Origin: Acidimicrobiaceae bacterium
Lineage (GTDB): Bacteria > Actinomycetota > Acidimicrobiia > Acidimicrobiales > Poriferisodalaceae
Length of the DNA stretch: 48,381 nt
Reading direction: 5' to 3'
NCBI GenBank assembly: GCA_026713105.1
Contig: JAPOPC010000029.1
Coordinates: 1-48,381 of the forward strand
Position numbers and translations under genes: made by a program
Shown: piece by piece, positions 17,169-25,732 of the stretch
Layout of the letters: every line of letters starts with the position of its first letter
Numbering within the stretch: the first letter of the stretch is position 1
The notes under the pieces: model-generated
Told to the model about the DNA's origin: nothing
Database searches by the model: none
What the model saw: the letters and a program-made list of their open reading frames with translations, nothing else

Positions 17169-17765
17169 TCAGCCCGCTGCAGCCGCCCAGGGCGCGGATT
17201 CCTCGGACCGGTAATGGTCGGGGCGAATGCCGAAGGCCTCGATCATCCGGTGCCAACCGCTTGCGGAGGCGAGCAACGCGCCCAAGCGCAAGATCTGCTG
17301 CTCATTGAAGTGATCTGCGAGCCGGTCGTACAGCTCGGGGGGGATCACGCCCTTGTGGTCATAGCCCGAGAGCCGGTCGCACAGCGCGAGGGCCGCCTTC
17401 CACGACTCGGGCAAGTCCGACGCCTCGTAGTCGGTGAGCTGGGCGATCACTTGGTCGGTCAGTCCGGTGCGCACCAACGATGCGCTCTTGACCAGGCTTC
17501 AGTGGAAGCACTCGTTGCGGTTGGCCATGCGGATCCGGCACAGCTCGATCATGTGCCGGTCGAGCGCACCAGGATCCTCATCGGGATGGCCGCCGTACAC
17601 GGCACCGACCCAGCCGAGGAACAGATCGATGGTGGTCTCGTCCGCGGCGAGCGTCCGGAACAGGTTGTCGTCGGTGTAGGCCTTCGCATACCAAGTGTCC
17701 AAGCGGCGTTGCTGCTTGTCGTCCAGTTCGGTCACCTTCGGCAAGTACCCGTGCTCGTTCGCCAT
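17169..17765 (-). CDS. AhpD/carboxymuconolactone decarboxylase-like protein, candidate selenoprotein (in-frame UGA at the second Cys of CxxC)
   Basis: Read through the TGA at 17501-17499, this is one 198-residue protein: 88 residues ending NRNECFH, then UGA, then 109 in-frame residues beginning SLVKSASLVRTGLTD. The family pattern C-x-x-C-(x)11-G is met exactly if UGA stands for the second residue: Cys-Phe-His-[UGA], with Gly 12 positions later. Flanking family features are intact (HMIELCRIRMAN before; WKAALALCDRL and GWHRMIEAFGI after). GGGGGAG precedes the ATG. A SECIS-like hairpin follows the UGA. AhpD-like selenoproteins with CxxU are a known class from metagenomic surveys. Alternatives: nonsense mutation or sequencing error. 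Probable role: thiol/selenol peroxidase or reductase. Confidence 0.75.
17460..17494 (-). promoter_or_regulatory. Candidate bacterial SECIS hairpin downstream of in-frame UGA
   Basis: In the minus-strand message a 7-bp stem GCGCAUC/GGUGCGC (17485-17479 with 17475-17469, one U-G wobble) closes a GUU loop that starts with G. The loop begins 20 bases after the UGA. Below it a 4x4 internal loop leads to a second 5-bp helix, UGGUC with GACUG (17494-17490 with 17464-17460, two wobbles). Spacing and an early loop G match described bacterial SECIS features. Folded by eye only. Confidence 0.55.
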
Positions 17766-17840
17766 GACTCCCCCTCGACGGCCGTGGCTCGCTAGAAACG
17801 ACGCTACAGCAGCGGGCCGGTGAGAGGCTCGTGCCGCACC

Positions 17841-20378
17841 TCAGAGCCGCGGGTCGACCGGCTCGCTCTCGAGGGCCAGCACACCGAAGACGCACTCGTG
17901 TACCCGCGACAGGTGCTCGTTGGCGACGAACCGGTCGAGGGCTTCGATGCCGAGAGCGAATTCTTGGCGTGCCAAAGAAGACTTGCGCCCGAGCGAGCGA
18001 TTCCGGAGCCGTTCGAGATGCGCCGGTTCGAGGTACTCCGGTCCGTAGATGATCCGCAGGTACTCGCGTCCCCGGCACTTCACGCCAGGAAGCACGAGGC
18101 CGCGGCCGGTGCGCACGATCGACGATGCCGGCTTGACCACCATTCCCTCGCCGCCGCGGCCGGTCATCGACAGCCACCAATTCGTCGCCTCGGCCGCTGA
18201 GTCCGGCGAGCTGAGATCAACGAAGATGCGATCGGTCTGGCGGAATCCGTCAGGTTCGGCCGCCATCAACGCGTCGATCTGTTCGAGATGCCAGCGGTGC
18301 TCTCGACGCGCCAGCACCTCGCCGTGGGCCGCAAGCAATTGGAACGGTGCAATCTCGATGCCGTCGACGCCGTCGACGTCCCAGCAGTAACGCCGGTACG
18401 CGTTGACGTAGGACGCGACATGTTCGGCGCGACGGCCCGTTCGCTCCGCGAGAGCGCCGAGATCGATGCGCCGGCCCATTGCATCGCCCACGAGTCGGCT
18501 GGCGGCCTCGAGCGCAGTCGTGCCCGCGGCGCCCGTTGCGGCATAGAGGTCTTTGAGGAGTCCAGTCGATTTCGCCGACCACGGGAGCAGCTCGGCGTCA
18601 ACGATGAGCCAGTCCGTGTCGAGGAGATCCCACAGGCCCGACGCGTCGGCTCCTGCGCGCACCCGATCGAGCAGGGTCTTGGCGAGTGCGGGCTGGGAAA
18701 AGAACGGCCTGCCTGTGCGGGTCACGATGACGCCCGCGTCATCGTTGCTGATGCCAAATCGCGCCCGGGCTGCGTCGCCATCTCGCGCGACGACGAGCAC
18801 GGCCCGGGAGCCCATGTGCTTTTCCTCGCAGACAACCTCGCTCACGCCCGCCTTGCGAAAGTACGAGAACGCCTCGTCTGGATGCTCCAGGAAGTCGTCA
18901 CGCTTGGTGGTGGCGGCCGGTGCCATCGTCGGCGGCAGGTAGACGAGCCACCGGGGATCGACCGCAAACCGGCTCATGACCTCCAGGGCGGTACTCGAAC
19001 GCTCGGCGTCGATCGTGAGGCGACCCGCCAGCTCAGTCTCGATGTAGTGCTTGCCCAGTACATCGCCGAGCTCCAGCAGGCGCGCCGGCCCTTGGGCGGG
19101 CTCACTCGCCGCGGGCCTGATCGGCTCGTAGTACTCACGATTGGCGGTGACCGCGACCAATTCGCGTTCAGGCCAGCGCAGTGCGGTGAGCTCGCCGCCG
19201 AACACCACACCGGTGTCGAGGCAGATCGTGTTGTTGAGCCAACCGGCCCTCGGCACCGGCGTGTGGCCGTACACGACCGCCGCGTCCCCCCGGTAGTCCT
19301 CAGCCCACTCGTAACGCACCGGCAGGCCGAACTCGTCGGTCTCCCCATCGGTATCGCCATAGAGCGCGAGCGTGCGCACACGACCCGATGAGCGACCGTG
19401 ATAACGCTCGGGCAGGCCTGCATGGGCGACGACGAGGCGACCGCCGTCGAGGACGTAGTGGCTCACCAGCCCGTCGATGAACTCGGCGACTCGTCGGGTG
19501 TAATCGGGGCCGCGCCTTTCGAGTTGCTCGAGCGATTCGGCAAGCCCATGGGACACCTGGACGTTGCGCCCAGCCAGGGCACGTCCCAGCTTGTTCTCGT
19601 GGTTGCCGAGGATGCACAGCGCGCTGCCGCCAGCAACCATCGACATGGCCACATCGAGCACTTCTGCGACGCCGGGGCCTCGGTCGACGAGATCGCCGAG
19701 AAAGACCGTCCTGCGACCCCCGGGGTGAACGATCGGGTCAACAGAGGTGTCGTAGCCCAGCTCTGCGAGGAGTCGCACGAGCTCCTCGTGGCATCCGTGA
19801 ACGTCGCCGATGATGTCGAACGGTCCCACGTCGTCGCGCCGGTCGTTCCAAGGCTTGGTTCGGGCAATCTCGACGGAGTCGAGCTCGGATGCCGAGCCGA
19901 GCGTGTACACCCGGGTGAAGCGCTCCTTGCGCAGGCGCTTGGCAGTCCGGCGAAGCGTCGAGTGCTGACGCTTGATGGCATGTTCGGGCGTCTGGCGATC
20001 CTGGCGATCGCCATTGCGTTCGATGCAGAGCGCGAGCGGCAGATCGAAGACGATGGCGGTCGTGAGCACATCCCAGCGGCGAGCCAGCTCGACGAGCGAC
20101 GCCCGATCCTCAGGCTTGACATTGGTGGCGTCGACCACGCTCAAGCGGCCCAGCTCAAGACGCTTATCGACGATCGTGTGGAGCAGTTCGAAGGCGGCCG
20201 CAGTGACCGATTGGTCGGTGTCGTCGTCGCCCACGAGCGCCCGGCACCGGTCGCTCGACACAATCTCGGTCTCAGCGAAGTGCCGCCGGGCGAACGTCGA
20301 TTTGCCCGAGCCTGATGCACCGCAGAGCACCACGAGGCCGAGTTCGGGGACCTGGATGCTGGAAAGCGAGGATCTCAT
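17841..20378 (-). CDS. pnkp: Pnkp, bacterial polynucleotide kinase-phosphatase-ligase
   Basis: Three-domain RNA end-healing and sealing enzyme of 845 residues. The N-terminal kinase has P-loop GASGSGKST (residues 20-28). The central calcineurin-type phosphatase has GDVHGC (191), GDLVDRG (228), GNHENKL (258) and a later VVAHAGLP and YGHTP. The C-terminal adenylyltransferase has CEEKHMGSRAVLV with nucleophile Lys520, matching the Clostridium thermocellum Pnkp motif. It phosphorylates 5'-OH ends, removes 2',3'-cyclic phosphate/3'-phosphate and seals RNA with Hen1's help. hen1 lies 24 bases upstream, forming the standard repair operon. Confidence 0.95.
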   Translation of the reverse strand: MRSSLSSIQVPELGLVVLCGASGSGKSTFARRHFAETEIVSSDRCRALVGDDDTDQSVTAAAFELLHTIVDKRLELGRLSVVDATNVKPEDRASLVELARRWDVLTTAIVFDLPLALCIERNGDRQDRQTPEHAIKRQHSTLRRTAKRLRKERFTRVYTLGSASELDSVEIARTKPWNDRRDDVGPFDIIGDVHGCHEELVRLLAELGYDTSVDPIVHPGGRRTVFLGDLVDRGPGVAEVLDVAMSMVAGGSALCILGNHENKLGRALAGRNVQVSHGLAESLEQLERRGPDYTRRVAEFIDGLVSHYVLDGGRLVVAHAGLPERYHGRSSGRVRTLALYGDTDGETDEFGLPVRYEWAEDYRGDAAVVYGHTPVPRAGWLNNTICLDTGVVFGGELTALRWPERELVAVTANREYYEPIRPAASEPAQGPARLLELGDVLGKHYIETELAGRLTIDAERSSTALEVMSRFAVDPRWLVYLPPTMAPAATTKRDDFLEHPDEAFSYFRKAGVSEVVCEEKHMGSRAVLVVARDGDAARARFGISNDDAGVIVTRTGRPFFSQPALAKTLLDRVRAGADASGLWDLLDTDWLIVDAELLPWSAKSTGLLKDLYAATGAAGTTALEAASRLVGDAMGRRIDLGALAERTGRRAEHVASYVNAYRRYCWDVDGVDGIEIAPFQLLAAHGEVLARREHRWHLEQIDALMAAEPDGFRQTDRIFVDLSSPDSAAEATNWWLSMTGRGGEGMVVKPASSIVRTGRGLVLPGVKCRGREYLRIIYGPEYLEPAHLERLRNRSLGRKSSLARQEFALGIEALDRFVANEHLSRVHECVFGVLALESEPVDPRL

Positions 20379-20402
20379 CGGACAGAACTCATCGAACAGC
20401 GC

Positions 20403-21791
20403 TCATCGCCGGAAGATCGCCATCTGAGTCGGCGTTCCGCAAACGGGGTCCTGCGGACCGATGCCGCTGATCTCGAAGCGGTAACCGAATTGATCCAAGA
20501 TGCCTCCAGCCCACTCCGCGAATTCCTCGCGGTTCCATTCGAAGCGGTGATCGCCATGGCGCAGGCCATTCGGGCTGAGGTGCTCGAAGTTCGCGTTGTA
20601 TTCCCGGTTGGGCGTCGTCAGCACGACGGCGGTCGGGGCGGCGTGGCCGAACACCACTTCGGCGAGCACGTCGAGCCGCTCGGCATCAACGTGTTCGATG
20701 ACCTCCACCATCGTCGCGACATCGAATCCGCACACGCTGGGGTCTGCGTAGGTCAGCGCTCCCTGCTGCAGTGCGATCCGCTCCCGGCGTCGCTCGGACA
20801 ACTCGTCGAGCCCGAGTCGTCGTTGGGCTCTTTGCAGCGCTGCGATCGAGACATCGATGCCCAACACGTCAGTGACTGCGGGCTCAGCGACGAGTCGCTC
20901 CAGCAGTCGGCCCTCGCCGCATCCCAAGTCGACAACCCGACCACCGCCGAGCGCGCGGACAGCTTCGGTGACCGCATCCAGCCGCTGTTCACTCAACTTG
21001 AGAGGTCGCTCGAGCGTCTGCTCGAGGCCATCGTGATGTTCGACCGCTGCGTCACCGTGCTCGTCAGGCTCCGCGAGTCGGGACAGCGCTTCCCGGGCGA
21101 AGCCGCCGAAGCGCAAGTACCGGCGCGAGATCATCTTTGCCTCGGGGTGTGACCCGACCCAATCACCTCCGCGCCGCAGCAGCTTGTCGATCTCCTCCTG
21201 ACCAATCCAGTAGTGCTTGCGATCATCGAGCACGGGCAGCAAGACGTAGAGATGCTCAAGCGCGCGACGAACAGTGTGCCGACCGCTCAAACGCACGGCG
21301 AAATACGGGCTCGCGCCCCAAGACGTGAACTGCGCATCCAGCGCGATGGGCACGGCTTCCACCGCATATCCCAGCGGCTCGAACAGCCGCCGGAGCACGT
21401 GCTCGCCGCCACGCACCGGCACGACCGGCAGGTCCACCTCCAGATCCAGGGACTGCTCGACCAGTTCAGGCCTGGCGTCGCACGTGCCGCTCATCGCCGT
21501 CCGGAACAGGCGGGCCAGCGCGACGCTGAGCATCGACGACGCTGCATAGGGCCGATCGTTCACATACGGCTCAAGACCCGCAGACTGGGGGCGGTTGCGG
21601 CCTCGCGCCAGGGCCACCGGGTCGACCTCGACGAACAGCGTCGCCGTGCAGCGTTGCGCAGTCGCTTCGGGATAGAAGACGTGCGCCTGCCCGAACCCGA
21701 CATCGACCGACCGCACCCGATCGGGATGCTTGTGCAACAGGAATCCCAGATCTGTGGCGTCAGGCGTTGTCGAAGTGAGCGAAACCAACAT
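20403..21791 (-). CDS. hen1: Hen1, 3'-terminal RNA ribose 2'-O-methyltransferase
   Basis: Methylates the 2'-OH at a damaged RNA 3' end before ligation, protecting the repaired site against renewed cleavage. The frame opens at 21857, but the family N-terminus (MLVSLTSTTPDATDLGFLLHKHPDRV) supports ATG 21791, giving 462 residues. The first about 240 residues are the Hen1 N-terminal domain that activates the Pnkp ligase (GQAHVFYPEA, SWGASPYFAVRL). The C-terminal methyltransferase has VDLGCGEGRL (287-296) and the metal-binding set Glu363-x2-Glu366-His367 with His383 (MVEVIEHVD...FGHAAP). It precedes pnkp by 24 bases. Confidence 0.95.
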   Translation of the reverse strand: MLVSLTSTTPDATDLGFLLHKHPDRVRSVDVGFGQAHVFYPEATAQRCTATLFVEVDPVALARGRNRPQSAGLEPYVNDRPYAASSMLSVALARLFRTAMSGTCDARPELVEQSLDLEVDLPVVPVRGGEHVLRRLFEPLGYAVEAVPIALDAQFTSWGASPYFAVRLSGRHTVRRALEHLYVLLPVLDDRKHYWIGQEEIDKLLRRGGDWVGSHPEAKMISRRYLRFGGFAREALSRLAEPDEHGDAAVEHHDGLEQTLERPLKLSEQRLDAVTEAVRALGGGRVVDLGCGEGRLLERLVAEPAVTDVLGIDVSIAALQRAQRRLGLDELSERRRERIALQQGALTYADPSVCGFDVATMVEVIEHVDAERLDVLAEVVFGHAAPTAVVLTTPNREYNANFEHLSPNGLRHGDHRFEWNREEFAEWAGGILDQFGYRFEISGIGPQDPVCGTPTQMAIFRR

Positions 21792-21964
21792 GGACGTCCC
21801 ATTCAAACCGATGGCACGGTCGGGGCCGCTGCACATTTCGGGACTTCGTCGAAGCACATGACGGAAACGAAGATCAACAAAACGGAGATCGAGCGTCGCG
21901 CGTAGTCTCGGCGGGAGTCACTTATGGTCATGCAACGTGGCCGAACAACGCGAGGGGGCGTGAC

Positions 21965-23056
21965 ATGAAGGCAGCAGTGCTCTGCGAACAGCCTGGGGAT
22001 CTCGAGATCGAGGACCTGAGCATCGATGCTCCGGGGCCCAACGAAGTGCTCATCCAGACCAAGGGCGCCGGACTGTGCCACAGCGACCTGCACTTCATGG
22101 AGGGGCTCTTCCGGACGCCGCTTCCCATGGTGATGGGCCACGAATCGGCGGGCGTGGTCGAAGCGGTCGGGTCCGACGTGAGCTATGTGGCACCCGGCGA
22201 TCATGTCGTGGCGTGCCTGTCGATCTTCTGCGGCCAGTGCCATCGGTGTCTGTCTGGCAACCCGCACCGATGCACGAATATCCGGGCCACCTCCCGACCG
22301 AGGGATGCCGCCCCCCGCTTGACCCGTCACGACGACACGGGTGTCGACCAGATGGCTCGGCTCGGCGGCTTCGCCGAGCAGATGCTGGTGCATCAGAACG
22401 CCGTTGTGAAAATCCGCCCCGACATGCCGCTCGATCGGGCATGCCTCATCGGCTGCGGTGTCACCACGGGCTTCGGTGCTGCGGTCAACACCGCCGGCGT
22501 GGGCGTCGGCAGCGTGGTCTGCGTGATCGGCTGCGGCGGCATCGGATTGTCGGCCGTGCAGGGCGCCCGCGTCGCCGGTGCGGGGCGCATCATCGCGGTT
22601 GACATGACTGACGAGAAGCTCGAGACGGCCCGCCAGCTCGGCGCCACCGACACCGTCAATGCCTCAGAGGTGGACGACGTGGTGACCGCTGTCAAGGACA
22701 TGACCGGCGGCGGCGTGGAGTACAGCTTCGAAGCCATCGGCCTGGCACAGACCGTGCAACAGGCGTTCGGGATGCTCGACATCGGCGGCACTGCCACCGT
22801 GATCGGCATGGTCCCCTCAAAGACCAGGGTCGAGCTGCGCGGCATCGACTTCCTGGCTGAGAAGAAGCTGCAGGGCTCGATGATGGGCTCGAACCAGTTC
22901 CGCAGCGACATCCCGATGATGATCGACCTGTACCTCGACGGACGGCTCATGCTCGACGAGATGATCTCGGGGCGCATCGACCTCGAGCAGATCAACGAGG
23001 GCTACTCCTGGATGAAGGCCGGTACCTCCAACCGCACGGTCATCACGTTCGACTGA
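21965..23056 (+). CDS. Zn-dependent alcohol dehydrogenase (class III-like MDR family)
   Basis: 363-residue medium-chain dehydrogenase. Catalytic-zinc ligands appear at Cys38 (GLCHSD), His59-Glu60 (GHE) and the later IGCGVTTGFGA Cys. The structural-zinc lobe has four Cys in CGQCHRCLSGNPHRC (89, 92, 95, 103). The NAD fold shows VIGCGGIGLSAVQGA. A strong GAGGGGG ribosome site precedes the ATG. The layout is like class III/NDMA-dependent actinobacterial enzymes that oxidise alcohols or thiol-aldehyde adducts; substrate unknown. It is monocistronic and divergent from hen1. Confidence 0.88.
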   Translation: MKAAVLCEQPGDLEIEDLSIDAPGPNEVLIQTKGAGLCHSDLHFMEGLFRTPLPMVMGHESAGVVEAVGSDVSYVAPGDHVVACLSIFCGQCHRCLSGNPHRCTNIRATSRPRDAAPRLTRHDDTGVDQMARLGGFAEQMLVHQNAVVKIRPDMPLDRACLIGCGVTTGFGAAVNTAGVGVGSVVCVIGCGGIGLSAVQGARVAGAGRIIAVDMTDEKLETARQLGATDTVNASEVDDVVTAVKDMTGGGVEYSFEAIGLAQTVQQAFGMLDIGGTATVIGMVPSKTRVELRGIDFLAEKKLQGSMMGSNQFRSDIPMMIDLYLDGRLMLDEMISGRIDLEQINEGYSWMKAGTSNRTVITFD

Positions 23057-23078
23057 CCCCGCAGCGCTCCGGCGGGTC
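23055..23078. terminator. Possible hairpin terminator at converging gene ends
   Basis: GACCCCGC at 23055-23062 pairs with GCGGGTC at 23072-23078 with one bulged base and a 9-base loop, just at the alcohol dehydrogenase stop and 3 bases from the end of the converging MBL gene. No U-tract. Confidence 0.3.
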
Positions 23079-23080
23079 GG

Positions 23081-23992
23081 CTAGGGCAGGATCGGTGTGG
23101 CTTCCATGTAGCCCGGTTCAAGGAAGTCGACATTCGGCGTGACACGGCCGAGTTCCGCAGCGATCGATGATGTGTCGGTCGCCACCGAAAAGCCTGGGAG
23201 CCAGTTGTCGTGGTGGCCGAGGATGAGCTTGCGAGGCCGCAGCAGGTCGGCCTGACGACCGATGAACTGGGCGAGCGAACCCTGGATGGGCTCGCCGTCG
23301 ATGTTGCCGCGGCCGGCAGCAGCGAGGATCGCCACGTCGGGCCGCAGGTCTGCCATCACTCCTGACCAGTGACCCGAAGTGTCCTGGAACAGCACCGAGC
23401 CGTCGGGCGCCTCGATCAGGAACAGCAGCGCCCCGCCGTCGCCCCGGTCGCTGTGGCCGACTGCCGACGCCACGATGTGATCGCTCGTCGCCGGATCGAC
23501 TTCGCTGGCCAGGTACTTCATCAGCTCGGCGAAACGCTCCTGCTGCTCCTGCCAGGTGACGCCTAGGTCGCCCAGGCACACCTCGTCAGGCTGGTGCATC
23601 TGGGTGTGGGACCACACGCAGGAGTGCTGGCTGGGATACACCGACACCCGAACACCCTCGCCGCGGTCGCCCCGGCTGAGGTCGACCGTCTCGCCGCCGG
23701 CCACGCAGATCATGCGGTCGGTCGGGAGGCCGGCCTCGGCCATGAGCCTCACCGATTCGTAGGAGGCGATGAGCGTTGCGTCGGTGTTGGCCACGATCCG
23801 CTCCGCGCCGTAGAGGTGGTCGAAGTGGGAGTGGCCCACCAGCACCCAGTCCGCCTCGGTGACGTCGCCGGCGGACAACCCAGGTCCGACGGCGTTGTCC
23901 GCTCTGTCGATGTAGGCATCGAGAAACACCGTGAGACCTGCGGTGCGCAGGCGGAATGTTGCGCACCCGTACCAATCGAGGTTCGTAGCCAT
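23081..23992 (-). CDS. MBL-fold metallo-hydrolase
   Basis: 303 residues from ATG 23992 (MATNLDWYGCATFRL). A longer frame runs upstream to 24802 but is antisense to modA and is not credible. The metallo-beta-lactamase zinc motif H-S-H-F-D-H is at residues 54-59, with a further His in VGHSDRG and GHHDNWLPGF near the C-terminus. The start WYGCATFRLRTAGLTVFLDAY resembles UlaG/YycJ-like MBL proteins with a beta-rich N-terminal strand. Probable hydrolase of an ester, lactone or phosphodiester; substrate unknown. Confidence 0.82.
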   Translation of the reverse strand: MATNLDWYGCATFRLRTAGLTVFLDAYIDRADNAVGPGLSAGDVTEADWVLVGHSHFDHLYGAERIVANTDATLIASYESVRLMAEAGLPTDRMICVAGGETVDLSRGDRGEGVRVSVYPSQHSCVWSHTQMHQPDEVCLGDLGVTWQEQQERFAELMKYLASEVDPATSDHIVASAVGHSDRGDGGALLFLIEAPDGSVLFQDTSGHWSGVMADLRPDVAILAAAGRGNIDGEPIQGSLAQFIGRQADLLRPRKLILGHHDNWLPGFSVATDTSSIAAELGRVTPNVDFLEPGYMEATPILP

Positions 23993-24050
23993 GGCCGGAA
24001 CCATACGCCCGGGCTCAACGCCTCTGCGGGCCGGGCACACTGGCGCGCCT

Positions 24051-24890
24051 ATGGGTGGCCGCCGCAGGGGGACGTGTCGGACTGCAGCACGACCCGGTGC
24101 TGCGCTCGCGTGGATTGCCTTAGTGACGATGCCGTTCGCTGCTGGATGCGCAGCAGGTCCCGACGCTGCATCCTCCGGGTCCGGCGACGGAGCGCTCGGC
24201 GGCAATCTGCACGTCCTCGTCGCTGCCTCGTTGCTGCCGGTTGCCCAAGTGCTGGCCGACGACTTCGAGCAGCTCCATCCCGACGTGGCCGTGCAGATCG
24301 CCGGAGCGGGCAGCGCGGCGCTGCGCGAGCAGGTGCTGGCCGGCGCACCGGCCGATGTGTTCATCCCCGCCAGCGCGGTCCATCTCGACGCGGTTCGCGA
24401 CGAAGTCGGGCTGGCGAGCGCCGCAGTCGTCGTGGCGCGCAACTCGGTGGTGCTCGCCGTGCCCGTCGGCAACGACGCCGGGGTGACATCGCTGGCCGAT
24501 CTGGCTCGGCCCGAACTGCTGATCGGACTGTGCGCAGCCGAGATCCCCTGCGGTGCGCTGGCACGAACCGGATTGGCACAGGCCGGCATCGAGCCGGTTC
24601 CCGACACCGATGAGCCCAACGTGCGCGCACTTGTGACCAAGCTGGCTGCGGGCGAGCTCGATGCCGCTGTGGTGTATGCGAGCGATGCAGCCCCGAGCGC
24701 GCGGGGGAACACAGGCCTGGACGCTGTCGTGAGCCTGGGCTGGACCGCGGGCACCGCGCCCCAGACGTCATACGCTGCCGCGGTGCTGGCCGATGCACCC
24801 AACGGTGCTGCAGCAGCAGCGTTCGCCGACTACCTGGGCACCAGCGCAGCCCGCGGCACGTTCGCAGAATTCGGATTCACGGTGCCATGA
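24051..24890 (+). CDS. modA: ModA, molybdate-binding lipoprotein of ABC transporter
   Basis: Extracytoplasmic solute-binding protein. ATG 24051 gives an Arg-rich N-terminus, a hydrophobic segment and lipobox FAAGC with the lipidated Cys at residue 33. The mature part begins LHVLVAASLLPVAQVLADDFE, typical of ModA, followed by the oxyanion-binding region AGSAALREQVLAGAPADVFIPAS and the later VVYASDA. 279 residues. Its stop overlaps the modB ATG (ATGA at 24887), the start of a tight modABC operon. Confidence 0.92.
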   Translation: MGGRRRGTCRTAARPGAALAWIALVTMPFAAGCAAGPDAASSGSGDGALGGNLHVLVAASLLPVAQVLADDFEQLHPDVAVQIAGAGSAALREQVLAGAPADVFIPASAVHLDAVRDEVGLASAAVVVARNSVVLAVPVGNDAGVTSLADLARPELLIGLCAAEIPCGALARTGLAQAGIEPVPDTDEPNVRALVTKLAAGELDAAVVYASDAAPSARGNTGLDAVVSLGWTAGTAPQTSYAAAVLADAPNGAAAAAFADYLGTSAARGTFAEFGFTVP

Positions 24891-25732
24891 CCTCCGCATC
24901 GGCATCGCAGGACGCCAACCACTCCGACCGACGCTCGATGCGCCGGTCGCCGCAAGAGCTGCCGCCGTGGCCGGTAGCCATCCTCGCAGCCGTCGGCGTG
25001 GTGCTCTTCGCCCTGCCAGTGGTAGGGCTGGCCGCACGAACGCCGTGGACGGGGCTGTGGACGCACCTGTCGAGTCGCTTTGTCGTGGATGCGGCGGTGC
25101 TCTCGGTGGTGTCCTCGGTAGCCGCGGCGATCGTTGCAGCCGCAGTGGGCGTGCCTCTGGCGTGGGTTCTGGCACGAGTGGACTTCCGCGGCCGCTCGGT
25201 GGTGCGGGCGCTCGTGACGCTGCCGATGGTGCTGCCGCCGGTGGTGGGGGGAGCCGCGCTGCTGTTCGCACTCGGGCGCCGGGGCGTCGTGGGCGGACCG
25301 TTGCACGACGCCACCGGGCTGCTGCTGCCGTACTCGATCTGGGGAGTCATCTTGGCGAACGCCTTTGTGGCAACACCGCTCGTGATCCTGACCGTCGAGG
25401 GCGCATTGCGGAACCTCGACCGCCGCTACGAGAACGCTGCCGCCACGCTTGGAGCGTCACGGCTGCGGGTGCTGTGGCGGGTCACGCTGCCGATGATCGG
25501 GCCTGCATTGGGCGTCGCCGTCGTGGTGGCGTGGGCTCGGGCCCTCGGCGAGTTCGGTGCAACCGTGACCTTTGCGGGCAATCTCGGCGGGCGCACACAG
25601 ACACTGCCGCTTGCGGTGTTCGTCGCCCTCGAAGCGGACCGTGACGCCGCCGTTGCCGTCAGCCTGGTGCTGGTGGCCCTGTCGCTGGGACTGCTGATCG
25701 CTCTGCGGGACCGCTGGTGGCCGAGCCGATGA
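24887..25732 (+). CDS. modB: ModB, molybdate ABC transporter permease
   Basis: Inner-membrane permease, 281 residues, with hydrophobic segments at about 25-45, 65-95, 100-125, 140-160, 205-230 and 250-270. The coupling motif for the ATPase is visible as ENAAATLGASRLRVLWRVTLPMIGP, and ALGEFGATVTFAGN is a strong ModB-type signature. It overlaps modA by 4 bases and modC by 4 bases. Confidence 0.92.
   Translation: MTSASASQDANHSDRRSMRRSPQELPPWPVAILAAVGVVLFALPVVGLAARTPWTGLWTHLSSRFVVDAAVLSVVSSVAAAIVAAAVGVPLAWVLARVDFRGRSVVRALVTLPMVLPPVVGGAALLFALGRRGVVGGPLHDATGLLLPYSIWGVILANAFVATPLVILTVEGALRNLDRRYENAAATLGASRLRVLWRVTLPMIGPALGVAVVVAWARALGEFGATVTFAGNLGGRTQTLPLAVFVALEADRDAAVAVSLVLVALSLGLLIALRDRWWPSR

Noticed and set aside
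17475..17477. Independent start (TTG) for the second half of the AhpD-like gene
   Set aside because: No ribosome site, it lies within the predicted hairpin, and the product would lack half of the fold.
18288..20315. Long plus-strand frames opposite pnkp (18288-19391 and 19398-20315)
   Set aside because: Antisense shadows; Arg/Gly-rich translation without recognisable domains.
23081..24802. 573-residue minus-strand reading frame
   Set aside because: The part beyond 23992 is antisense to modA, Ala/Ser-rich with no family similarity; only the MBL part from 23992 is credible.
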